A stretch of 20,652 nt of DNA, from assembly GCA_001970855.1 (NCBI GenBank), contig LSSN01000914.1, positions 1,692 through 22,343 on the forward strand. The letters are read 5' to 3'. The position numbers and the translations under genes were made by a program. Source of the DNA: Smittium culicis (taxonomy: Eukaryota; Kickxellomycota; Harpellomycetes; Harpellales; Legeriomycetaceae). This document shows positions 10,786 through 19,463 of the stretch, one piece after another (position 1 is the first letter of the stretch; each line of letters starts with the position of its first letter). The notes under the pieces were generated by a model that ran no database searches, was not told the DNA's origin, and worked only from the letters and a program-made list of their open reading frames with translations.

Positions 10786-11970
10786 TTATTTCTTCTTTCT
10801 GTGTTTAATAACCATGGGGCTTAGTTTAGTTCTGGTCTTTCCTCCCTTAGCAGGTTTACCCCAAGGACTTGAAGGTACGCGGTTACCCTTACTCTTACCA
10901 CGACCACCACCGTGAGGATGGTCATGTTTGTTCATAGCAGTACCACGTACAGTTGGTCTCCAGCCCTTCAGTCTATTAGTACCAGCCTTACCAAGATTTT
11001 CGTGCTTATGGTCGGGGTTGCTGACAGATCCGATAGTTGCGCAGCAGTTGACGGGCACTTTTCGGACTTCGCCGCTGGAAAGTTTGATCTGGGCAGTTCC
11101 TTTGTTGCTCGTGTACAGCAGCTGGGCCGAGCTGCCAGCTGAGCGAGCTAGTTGGCCGCGCCCGCTATCGTGCAAGCCGATGTTGTGGATTGTAGTTCCG
11201 GGCGGGATGTATCTGATTGGAATGCAGTTTCCGATTTCGATCCTTATCGATCTGCTCAAGTTGCTTTGCTCGACGAGCTTCGCGATATAGTCTGAACTCT
11301 CAGTAGAGTCGGTAGTGCTATCGAGCGGCTTCTCCGAAGTTTCTGCGGCTTCTTGATCGCTGGCTTCTGATGATTTTTCGCCTTTCTTTGAACGGGTATA
11401 TTTGTTGTTCAAGTGATCTTCTCTGACTTTGTACATATACGATTCAACGATCATTCCTGGCTTTAAGTTTTCGGGAGCCAAGATGTATGACAGCTCTTTA
11501 GTTTCCATGTGTCTGATCAGCGCTATGTGTGCCGTTCTTCCAGGATCGTATTCGATCCTGACGACTTCCTGTGGCCCTTTAACCTTCCTGAAAAAATCAA
11601 CAAGCCTGATTCTTCGTTTGACGCCGCCTCCGCGATGTCTGACGGTTATCCGACCGGTAAAATTTCTTCCACCCTTGTTGCGCTTTGCTATAGTCAAGTC
11701 GCGCACGGGTTTGCCCTTATGCAAATGCTTTCTGGACGCGATTTTTTTTCCACGGAGACCCGGTGTAATTGGCTTCCAGGTTTTAAATTGGCCATCATCG
11801 GTGGTTACGCCCATAAATCGCTTTTGAGAGAATCCATTGCTCGATACTAGACTAGGCAAGTTTGCCTTTAGTTTTGATACAAGATCATTCGTAGTATTGA
11901 GATTAAATCTCGTTGGGATCGACTTTTTTAATAGAGTCTTGCCCAATTGAAGGTTTCTTATCGATAGCAT
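10786..11970 (-). CDS. RML2: Mitochondrial large ribosomal subunit protein uL2m (RML2)
   Basis: Core protein of the mitochondrial large ribosomal subunit, bound near the peptidyl-transferase centre. Single exon, 394 residues; yeast Rml2 is of similar length. The first 50 or so residues are basic and hydroxylated with few acidic residues, fitting a cleaved mitochondrial targeting peptide. Then come NKGGRNFTGRITVRHRGGG (98-116), the OB-fold part EYDPGRTAHIALI (140-152), the SH3-like part IPPGTTIHNI (255-264), GQLARSAGSSAQL, ATIGSVSNPDH and, at 346-359, the catalytic-loop segment ending HPHGGGRGK. A Ser/Glu/Thr-rich insert at about 185-235 separates the two globular domains and is absent from bacterial L2. 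The coding sequence is visibly richer in G and C than neighbouring genes, probably reflecting codon selection rather than transfer, since the fungal-type features are intact. Confidence 0.96.
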   Translation of the reverse strand: MLSIRNLQLGKTLLKKSIPTRFNLNTTNDLVSKLKANLPSLVSSNGFSQKRFMGVTTDDGQFKTWKPITPGLRGKKIASRKHLHKGKPVRDLTIAKRNKGGRNFTGRITVRHRGGGVKRRIRLVDFFRKVKGPQEVVRIEYDPGRTAHIALIRHMETKELSYILAPENLKPGMIVESYMYKVREDHLNNKYTRSKKGEKSSEASDQEAAETSEKPLDSTTDSTESSDYIAKLVEQSNLSRSIRIEIGNCIPIRYIPPGTTIHNIGLHDSGRGQLARSAGSSAQLLYTSNKGTAQIKLSSGEVRKVPVNCCATIGSVSNPDHKHENLGKAGTNRLKGWRPTVRGTAMNKHDHPHGGGRGKSKGNRVPSSPWGKPAKGGKTRTKLSPMVIKHRKKK

Positions 11971-12941
11971 GGGCCAATTTTAATCCTCTATTGCGTAGCT
12001 AGAATAATTCCTATTATTTTTAATATAAAAAAAGGTGGGCTGGGTTGGAGGGAGGGGTAGTATAGATTCGAGCCGTTGTATTTATTATTCTTTTAACTGC
12101 TTATTTTATTGCTATTAAAGTTATATGTATGAATTTTTTTCTTTAATACAAAAAAAAAATGCAGTAATTATAGAGTAAAGTTTTGGCTAATTATTTTGAT
12201 AAGAAGCGATTTGTATAAACGTACTTTAAAAAAAATTTAATCTTGATCCAAGAAACTGCTCAAAAAATATCCAATAGGAATTTTCTATACCTTCCAATTA
12301 TTATCTGCTCAATATAATTCGCCAAGCATCCCATAGGCTGTACGACTATTTGCTGTACAAGCTAGCAAACTTAAATTTTGTATAATGATTGGACTCTATT
12401 TAATAATTCTATAAAATTTGAGATTATTTCAAATTTTTAGGTTGAAAGCAACAATATAAATAATTGGTATTTCGCCCAGAAAGTGTGTCGCATTCGTGAT
12501 AATATCCTCATGCTCACACAATTCTGGAGCCCATTTACTAATAAAAAACCAAACATAGAATCATCTCTTTACTGATGTATTTAATGCAAATATCAATATG
12601 ATACAGCAAAGTGTTAAATAGAAGTTCTGAATACTTTTTGCGAGCAGGGTTGTAAATAAAGATTATATTTAGTATTAATTTTTCGATAATTAAAATAAAA
12701 AGATAGGGCTGAAAGAGATGAGATCATCATGTTTCTTTAAAAAAAAGGTATCAACGAACAATTATTCAAAGTATAAAATCAGATTCACTAATTATAAATA
12801 GATTGCATTTGTAAAATAAATAATTGCAATATTAGGCTTCAGAAGTTAATTGAGCGATAATGCAAATTAAATAAAATTGAAATTTTATTACAGATATAAA
12901 AGGCAGAAAAAAAAGTCTGTAAAATCCCGTACTGAATGTTT
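11971..12941. other. Intergenic region upstream of uL2m
   Basis: 972 bp of AT-rich DNA between the uL2m start codon and the 3' end of the Aven-like gene, both on the minus strand. A G-rich patch at 12033-12060 lies 60-90 bp upstream of the uL2m ATG and may belong to its promoter. No RNA gene or additional frame with recognisable content is seen. Confidence 0.5.
12884..12889 (-). terminator. Candidate polyadenylation signal for the Aven-like gene
   Basis: AATAAA on the minus strand, 53 bp beyond the stop codon at 12942. Position plausible, specificity low. Confidence 0.3.
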
Positions 12942-14528
12942 CTATAAGACATCGTCAAGCCAGCTTTCAAGTTCATCGAGACTGTCTCTCCCGCTCTCAG
13001 ATTCTTTGAATTCGGAAGAATTGTTAATACTATCAAGCATTTGGGAATTTTTATTTTTATCGCTGAAAGAATTTTCAAATGCAAGCGGTTGGGCGATACT
13101 AGCTGCCAAATTACCAGATTCTTTGGTTGATATGCCTGGGAATGGGTGATCTTTATTCAAATGATTCTGGGCTACACCTGTACCATTTTTAATTCTAGTT
13201 TGTTTGAGTTTATTGTTCAAATTGGGCACTAGACCTAATAAAAGAGAGAAAGGCTATTAAAGTATACTTTCAAAAGTTTGAAAGTTTAGGGTTTATATTA
13301 GAAAAGCATAGTTTCTTGTAAAAAATTACTTGATACGTCCAGTTTTTTTATGTTTATAGGAGCAATGGCTATTGATTTTTGAGCAGTGTCTATAAAATAT
13401 AATTGTAAATAATGTAGTTAAAATGATATATAATTAAGTTAAGAGAATATAAGCCAGGTCTTTTACTTTGGTTAGCTTCAGGAAAAGAATTTTTAGGGTG
13501 AAAATTGGCATAACAGTCGTCCTAGATTAATATAATGAAGGGAAAGGGGTATGAAATGGCTATAAAAAGAAAAAGAAAACAAAAAGGGAGAGGTTTACAG
13601 TGAATTCTTCTGCGTTGATTAGGAATGTTGAATCTATAAACTCATTTAAAGGAATATCATTTATAGTCATATCCAAAATGCTACTTTGGGGGACTTTAAA
13701 TAATGAGTTATAAATCTATGTTCAAGAATTTTTTTTTTTACAAAGTTAATATAAAAAAGTTAAAATAAAAAGGGGGGGGTGGAATAGAAGAAAAGAGGTA
13801 TAGACGTCTATAGAATAATAATTAAAACCTCTTCATCTTGCTCTGAAAGCTTTTGGAACTCAGATAAATTTGCTTCTTCTTTTTTGAAAAAGCCACTGGA
13901 TACATCTACATTTTCTAATTAAGTTTATATCGTCGATTAATGTGTAAAGATAAACGATTTCATAAAAAAAATAGAGAATATGAATTGAATTGAATATAAA
14001 AAAAATACAGAGTTGTATTACCATGTGTTTTAGTATGTATATATTTCAGCAATTCTTTTACTTCCTCTTCGGTATCGTCAATTTCTAAAGAAGTTATAAG
14101 AAATAATTTAATAATTTATATCGCTAATTACAAGCTAATATTGTTAAATTTTCTGTAAGAACCTTCGTTTTCAATTTCTTCATACTTGGAATGATTATCT
14201 ACAATCATTCTTTTTCTGTAGCCTGGTAAAATAATGAAAATTATGATTAAAAAAACGAAAAAAGTTATATTTAAAATATAAATATAAATAAAAGGTTTTA
14301 ATAATAAAAAAACAAACTTTTATATGCTTGAGAGTCAGCTGTTTCATCTTTCTTGTAGTTCGCTGGCCTTTCTAAAGTAGGCTTTTTGTTGTGAATTGAA
14401 GTTGAATTGGTAGTATTTTGGCCAGCTTTTGTTATTTTTGTAGGACTTACAGAAGCAGATTCCTTACTAGAATTTATTTTTTTTTGATACTGCAAACTCT
14501 TTTTTTGTTTGTATGGATCAGGTCTCAT
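12942..14528 (-). CDS. Aven-like protein, eight exons
   Basis: Exons (minus): 14528-14318, 14222-14163, 14084-14022, 13914-13829, 13715-13599, 13521-13467, 13389-13330 and 13234-12942. The seven introns are 77-113 bp, begin with GT (GTTTGT, GTTCTT, GTAATA, GTTTTA, GTAAAC, GTAAAA, GTAATT) and end with AG. All phases join to one 314-residue frame. The product has a basic N-terminus (MRPDPYKQKK), then SYRKRMIVDNHSKYEEIE (71-88), an acidic stretch, FFKKEEANLSEFQ, a segment ending DMTINDIPLNEF (155-166), a polar region, and the C-terminus LDELESWLDDVL. The order matches animal Aven as I know it: a YxKRKI..N..+YE-like start, a segment after it with an S-x-F-x-F pattern, an 'IPL' helix, and a C-terminal E-x-WLDSxx tail. 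Aven restrains apoptosis and activates ATM in animals; a role in fungi is unknown to me. The exon model is well supported by phase; the family call is from pattern and is moderate. Confidence 0.62.
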
Positions 14529-14817
14529 TTTGACGAGTAATTTGATTTATTGTTGATGTAATCGGAAGTGATCGAGGTGCGGGGGGTGGGGATAAATAGT
14601 TTATGAGTTAGTGTAGTTATTACTGAACTTTATGAGAGGTCGTAGATTTTGCTGATATAAAATTTATTATATACCTAATAATACATAAATATAGTAGATT
14701 GTTTTTGTAGATAGAATTTCTCGATTAAATGTTTGACAAGTCTTGTAGATTTCAGCTCTTATTTGAATAATTGTTAGATGTTTTCAAGATAATTGGGACT
14801 TTTTTTCGTTTTCTTTG

Positions 14818-15014
14818 TTAACCCTTTCCCGTCCAACACTCTTCAAAAAATCAAATTTAATGATTCGTTTATGATTTAAAAGCAAGTCTATTATTTGTTG
14901 TTATTTTTCAATATACCAATATTTCTTAAAGACTCGGAATTAAAGTATTTTAATTGAACGCTGTTGGATATATTTGGTGGTCCAAAAATAGTCTACCGCC
15001 CGTGAAAGGGTTAA
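14818..15014 (-). mobile_element. piggyBac-type MITE, copy 1 (minus orientation)
   Basis: 197 bp, bounded by TTAA at both ends, with terminal inverted repeats TTAACCCTTTC...GAAAGGGTTAA. Subterminal motifs GGACGGG and GGTAGACT, and the internal AAACGAATCATTAAAT, are shared with the other copies. TTAA flanks plus termini starting CCC are the signature of piggyBac-superfamily non-autonomous elements (family knowledge). No coding capacity. Confidence 0.85.
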
Positions 15015-15062
15015 ATACTGAATTTATTTTATTTATTGGCTTTCAGTGTCCAAACAGCGTAA

Positions 15063-15259
15063 TTAACCCTTTCATGGGTGGTAGACTGTTTTTGGTCTTC
15101 CAAATATAGCCAACTGTCTTCAGCTATAATAATTTAATTCCCAGAATCGATCATTTGTTGGTTTGTTGTACTATTGAGGCAAATAATAAACTTTCGTATT
15201 ATCCATAAACGAATCAATAAATTATTTTATTTTAAGAGTGTTGGACGTGAAAGGGTTAA
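15063..15259 (+). mobile_element. piggyBac-type MITE, copy 2 (plus orientation)
   Basis: 197 bp, the same length as copy 1 but inverted relative to it, 48 bp away. It starts TTAACCCTTTCATGGG and ends GGACGTGAAAGGGTTAA. The internal block CATAAACGAATCAATAAAT and the pyrimidine/A-rich middle align along the whole length. Both TTAA ends are intact, so with copy 1 it is the best preserved. Confidence 0.87.
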
Positions 15260-15927
15260 TGAATGTATTAAAAAAATCTGAGAATAATTAATTAAAGTAT
15301 CTAAATCTGTTTTATGATTAAGAATTAATTGCCGACACATGTAGACTTTGGATTATAGCAATATTATTGGACAGAATAATTTATTCTTATAAGCTATTTG
15401 CTACCTAAATATCCGTAGCCTATAAAGATACGAAATTTATCCTTATAAAATTAGCATACAATTGTTTGCTAAAGCAATTATCAATCTTGGTTAACGATTA
15501 AGCTATCTTTAATTTTATATAAAATTTTTATTAAATTTATTAGACCTTTTTAATGATGAACGAGTCTATGTGTATATATAAACTATGGTGCTCAAGGTTT
15601 CAAGTCTTACATTAATGTAAGTTTCGAAAACACCGATTTATTTTTACTTTTATTTTTATTTTTGTATTTGTATTCCTGTCTTTTGGATCGATAATTTATT
15701 TGAGACTTTAGACGATCAAAAGTATATGTTGAATTTAAAAAAACGAAAACCGTTAGATTTTATCATTTAACTCCTAGTTTATATATTTAAAATATACATT
15801 AATATTCCACATCAATAAAAAAAAAATTTACAATTTGACGAAAAAAATTTATTTCAATTAGGTGCACTAGACCTTATTTTATAGATGAAAACCAATCTGA
15901 TGCCCATATAAGGGTTAAATAGTCAAT

Positions 15928-16006
15928 AATCCAATTTAGCAAACCATCTATTTTTTTGATCTAATCCAATTTAGTAAACCATCTATTTTTTTGATCTAAT
16001 CCAATA
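15928..16006 (+). repeat. 35-bp tandem duplication
   Basis: Two adjacent 35-bp units (15928-15962 and 15963-15997) that differ at a single position (AGCAAAC versus AGTAAAC), followed by the first 9 bases of a third (15998-16006). The unit begins AATCCAATTTAG and ends TTTTTTTGATCT. The near-identity suggests a recent slippage or unequal-exchange event. Confidence 0.9.
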
Positions 16007-16353
16007 GCTATATTCCAAAATTTATCAAAACATACAATTTAAGAAATAAAATCTATTGGCATATAGATGCGAATCATTAATCCATATTATTATTAATATC
16101 TTTTAATTGCCATCGAAAAGTATATATAGGATATTCTTTTGAAAAGCAGTACATATTCTATTAAATTTTTTCTTCACTTCAAATTTTTTTAGAGATAAAG
16201 TTCAGTTTGTATAAATTGCCAAATAGTTAACTAGATTAGACAATAATATAGAATATTATACTCTTTTTTTGGGGGGAAAAGTCTTTTTCTATTAAAAAAT
16301 AGACAAAAAAAACTTTTGATAGATAATTTATTTTAAAGAATCTCCATATATTT

Positions 16354-16546
16354 ACAACACTTTCACGGACGGTAGACTGCTTTAGTCTACCAAATATACC
16401 CAACTATCTTCAGTTATAATGCATTAATTCCGAACCTTTAAGAATTATTGATATATTAAAAAAATAAGCTAACAATAAATCTGCTTATGAACCATAAACG
16501 AATCATTAAATTAATTTTTTACAAGTGATGGACGGGAATGGGGTAA
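16354..16546 (+). mobile_element. piggyBac-type MITE, copy 3 (decayed ends)
   Basis: About 193 bp aligning with copies 1 and 2: CTTTCACGGACGGTAGACTG near the left end, TACCAAATATACCCAACT, CATAAACGAATCATTAAATT, and GATGGACGGGAATGGGGTAA at the right end. The terminal TTAA has decayed (ACAA on the left, GTAA on the right), so this is an older insertion. Confidence 0.8.
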
Positions 16547-16650
16547 ACGGGAAATTCATTGATTATGCATAAACTATTTAAAAAAAGGTTGTAAGATAAA
16601 AGAAAAAATACCTGCGACAGTAGCCAAAATATTTTGAATGCCGAAATTAG

Positions 16651-16842
16651 CTATTCTTTACAATTGCTTATAAATATTGGATTGCATACAAAGTCGGTTA
16701 ATAAAAAAACAAACGCCAAAAGAGCAAAGATTAATACACCCTTCACCCCTGCTGAAAATTTCTCTTCTGCTGCTTCAATCACTCTTCTATTGGTCCACAT
16801 TAGTCTTTTTCTGCTACACATTAATTTACTCTTGATCTGCAT
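16651..16842 (-). CDS. Possible small single-pass membrane protein
   Basis: A 63-codon frame with a basic N-terminal part (KLMCSRKRLMWTNRR), a short charged segment (EAAEEKFSAGVKG) and one clear hydrophobic segment (VLIFALLAFVFLLTDF, about residues 35-50). The sequence is less AT-dominated than its surroundings, which is the main reason to think it is coding. The overall plan (basic cytosolic part, one tail-anchor-like membrane segment) recalls SERP1/RAMP4/Ysy6 proteins, but the characteristic QR.ANEKF start is not clear, and the 3' end may be spliced at GTATGC (16696). Not recognised with confidence; it may be a chance frame. Confidence 0.3.
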   Translation of the reverse strand: MQIKSKLMCSRKRLMWTNRRVIEAAEEKFSAGVKGVLIFALLAFVFLLTDFVCNPIFISNCKE

Positions 16843-17174
16843 CTCAACAAAACTTATCGATCTTTGCTTAGAGTAAACTTATAGATGTTTGCCTCAGTCA
16901 ATCTATTATAAATATCAACATATTTCTATCTGATTCCTCTTAATTAACATGGTTCGTACTTTACCCTTGATTGGATAATCTAATAAACATTTAGCTAAAA
17001 TTGCTATCTTTATTTTCTGTAAGCTATCGATAATTGCAGTTTTTTTCTCCGTAACTTAATATAATAGTAGTCGCTTTTTTTAAATTTTAAAAGTAATCAT
17101 ATTTACCTTTGATGCATAATCTATAGCTTTTATACAGTATATTCTTTCTTTTTAAAATAACGAATATATTAAAA

Positions 17175-18464
17175 ATGTATATTGAATATAGAAGAAAATC
17201 ATTTTCTAGACTTGTTATACCGATATCCATTATAATTACGCTTATTCTGTTCTTTAAATACTACTCGTATCAAAAAAAAGCAAAATTTAACAAAAAAGTC
17301 TCAAATATAATCAATGTAAGCCCTCGATACTTTTGTAAAACTGAAACTCGACTAAAATTCAACCAGCTCCTGGAGGGTGCTGATAAATATCTCTACTTGA
17401 GATTTGACTCTCCCGAATTTCTTCCTGAAACTGATAACTTTCTTCAAACACCCCAAAATAATCTCAATTCAAGCGAATATTCAAATCGCCCCAAAAGAAA
17501 AAATCGATATTTCTTTGCTATGAATCTTTATGACAACGAAGAAAATATCCCTTACATAACCCAAGAACTGACCCTAGTATTCAAACATTTGGGCCCGGAA
17601 AACGTTTTTTTAAGCATTTATGAAAATAACTCCGAAGATAAAACCAAAGAGCTGCTCAACGACTTTAAAGTCTCTTTGAAAAATCTCGGTTTTCGATTTT
17701 TAATAATAACTGACAATGCTACCAGACCTGAAATATACCATAGAATAGAGTATCTAGCTGGATTACGGAATAAAGCTCTTGATCCTTTATCCGAAGAAAC
17801 AAGGCTAGGATATAAATACGATAAAATAATATTTATTAACGATATTATTTTTTGCAAAAATGATATCCTCGAACTGATATACCAATCTGATCTCCAGAAG
17901 TCTGATATCACTGTTCCCATAGACATTTTCGTCACCGGAAAGCCTGAACATCTCGAATATAGGGATACTTGGGTAGGCCGTGACCTTAATGGAAACGCAA
18001 TAACTGGTGATTTAGACAATCTAATTAAACACAGAGCTTCTGCTAAAAGATACAATCAAGGTCTACCTTTTCAAGTCCAGTGTGGTTGGAACGGCGTTGC
18101 TGTTCTTAACGCAAATCCTTTCTTAGGTCATAATCCTCTTAGATTCAGAAGATCTAACATCGAAACAAATGAATGTTCTGCATCCGAATGCTCGTTGTTA
18201 TGCAACGACTTTTGGAAACTAGGCTTAAGGCGAATAATAATTGTCCCCAAAATCTTGGTTGGTTACATGAAAGAACATATACCTTTCATTGACCACTATA
18301 TACAAAAATTCATTGACATTAACCCTGCTCTTCCAGAGAAAATATCATACAAAAATGGCCCAAAAAAAATTTGGTGCAATGGATTAGATAAAAACAACAC
18401 TTACCATCCCTATATTAAAGGTAAATGGATCAAGTATGTTGATGGTAACACAAAAGTTGTTTAA
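17175..18464 (+). CDS. GT69 alpha-1,3-mannosyltransferase (CAP59/CMT1 family)
   Basis: Type II Golgi/ER glycosyltransferase of family GT69, which in Cryptococcus contains CMT1 (alpha-1,3-mannosyltransferase) and CAP59, needed for capsule or cell-surface mannan-type glycans. Single exon, 429 residues. Short basic cytosolic tail, then a signal anchor (about 13-29, LVIPISIIITLILFFKY) and a lumenal catalytic domain. Motifs in family order: FFAMNLYDNEENIPYITQEL (113-132), ENVFLSIYENNSEDKTKE, HRIEYLAGLRNKAL, YDKIIFINDIIFCKNDILEL (215-234, containing the likely metal/nucleotide-sugar site), DTWVGRD, PFQVQCGWNGVAVLNANPFL, and CSASECSLLCNDFWKLG (334-350) with conserved cysteines. The start was taken at the first ATG before the anchor. 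The stop codon lies inside the terminal TTAA of a decayed MITE, so the original C-terminus may have differed by a few residues. The exact acceptor substrate cannot be told from sequence. Confidence 0.92.
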   Translation: MYIEYRRKSFSRLVIPISIIITLILFFKYYSYQKKAKFNKKVSNIINVSPRYFCKTETRLKFNQLLEGADKYLYLRFDSPEFLPETDNFLQTPQNNLNSSEYSNRPKRKNRYFFAMNLYDNEENIPYITQELTLVFKHLGPENVFLSIYENNSEDKTKELLNDFKVSLKNLGFRFLIITDNATRPEIYHRIEYLAGLRNKALDPLSEETRLGYKYDKIIFINDIIFCKNDILELIYQSDLQKSDITVPIDIFVTGKPEHLEYRDTWVGRDLNGNAITGDLDNLIKHRASAKRYNQGLPFQVQCGWNGVAVLNANPFLGHNPLRFRRSNIETNECSASECSLLCNDFWKLGLRRIIIVPKILVGYMKEHIPFIDHYIQKFIDINPALPEKISYKNGPKKIWCNGLDKNNTYHPYIKGKWIKYVDGNTKVV

Positions 18465-18654
18465 TTCTTTCCTGAGAGATAGGCTGCTCTTGATCTATTT
18501 AATATTACCAATTGTGTTCATCGATTATAATTTAAATCAGACATACATCCAATATTTGGTTTGTTTTGGAGCAGTATTAAATAAAAATCTAATAATAAAC
18601 CACCGACGAATCAATAATTCATTTTTTTGTTGAGTGCTGTTCGGAAATTGGTAA
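18461..18654 (+). mobile_element. piggyBac-type MITE, copy 5 (old, overlaps GT69 stop codon)
   Basis: About 194 bp, strongly diverged but collinear with copy 2: TTAATTCTTTCCTG at the left, then GATAGGCTG, AATATTACCAATTGTGTTCA, TATAATTTAAAT, TTGGTTTGTT, CGACGAATCAATAAT, GTTGAGTGCTGTTCGG and AAATTGGTAA at the right. TTAA is intact on the left; GTAA is on the right. The left TTAA (18461-18464) includes the TAA stop of the mannosyltransferase gene. Confidence 0.65.
18580..18585 (+). terminator. Candidate polyadenylation signal within MITE copy 5
   Basis: AATAAA 116 bp after the GT69 stop codon, lying inside the decayed MITE. If used, the element now supplies the 3' untranslated region and 3' end signal of the gene. 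Chance occurrence is possible. Confidence 0.3.
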
Positions 18655-19266
18655 ATAGAAAATACTATCCATATTTCGATTCACTGACGCAACGCCATTT
18701 TTCATAACTTTATCTTAATTTTTATATATGCATTTATTTTTTTTTTGTTATAATTTATATAGTTCACATTCTATTTATTTTTTACTGATATTTCCTAGAT
18801 TCATTTGCTACCTTTTTTTACTAGATTTATATTACTTTACATTTTGCATGCAATAAAATTAAAGGATTCTAATATAGAAATTTCAATTATAGTATAGCGT
18901 GTTTCAAAACTATTAATTTTTTATTAATTCTGATCCAATCCCTCTATTTAAAGCATCTTGATCTATTTGATCTTTATCTCAAACTAGAAATTAATAGAAA
19001 AAAATCAAATTACCAATAAAATCACTGCGCCAATCAACCTAAAAAAAAAACAACCTAAATTTAGCTATCAAAAAAATATTCTAATAGCCAATTTTTTTTC
19101 CAGAAATTAAACTATCTATATCGCTTACCTAAACACAATAATTTATACATGGGATACTCTTAGGGCAAGAGGAGCTTTTTTTCATTGGGAGTTTATTTGA
19201 TTATTTTATAGGTGGTATTTTTTTGCTAAACTATATAATTAAATCGATAGCGTATACCCTTATTAT
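18655..19266. other. AT-rich intergenic DNA between MITE copies 5 and 4
   Basis: 612 bp with T- and A-runs only. No coding frame, RNA gene or further repeat could be recognised. Confidence 0.5.
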
Positions 19267-19463
19267 CTAACCCTTTCAAGGACGGCAGACTATTTTTGAT
19301 TAGCCAAATATAGCCATTTGTGATCAATTAAAACACTATAATTCTGAGTTCTTAAAAGGTATTGGTGTGTTTTAGAATACCAGCAAATAGTAAATTTACA
19401 TATTAATCATAAAAGTTTCAATAAATTCGTATTTTTTAAGAGCGCTGGACGGGAAAGGATTAA
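19267..19463 (+). mobile_element. piggyBac-type MITE, copy 4
   Basis: About 197 bp. Left end CTAACCCTTTCAAGGACGGCAGACTATTTTTG, then AGCCAAATATAGCCA, and at the right end GAGCGCTGGACGGGAAAGGATTAA. The length equals that of the intact copies. One terminal base on the left (C for T) and one in the right terminal repeat have changed. Confidence 0.82.

Larger units (their letters stand above)
14529..17174. other. Repeat-rich divergent intergenic region Aven-like/GT69
   Basis: 2.6 kb between divergent start codons. It contains three MITE copies, a 35-bp tandem duplication, a perfect 16-bp palindrome CTTACATTAATGTAAG at 15606-15621 and one small ORF that may be real (minus, 16842-16651). The remainder is AT-rich without recognisable content. 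Confidence 0.6.

Noticed and set aside
10912..11850. Several plus-strand frames opposite uL2m
   Set aside because: Shadows caused by the higher G+C content of the uL2m gene; the minus-strand product is unambiguous.
15890..15920. AAGGGTTAAA at about 15911 as another MITE end
   Set aside because: Only the last ten bases resemble the terminal repeat; neither the subterminal GGACG block nor the other end is present.
18436..18633. 65-codon frame after the GT69 gene
   Set aside because: It lies almost wholly inside MITE copy 5 and overlaps the end of the GT69 gene in another frame.
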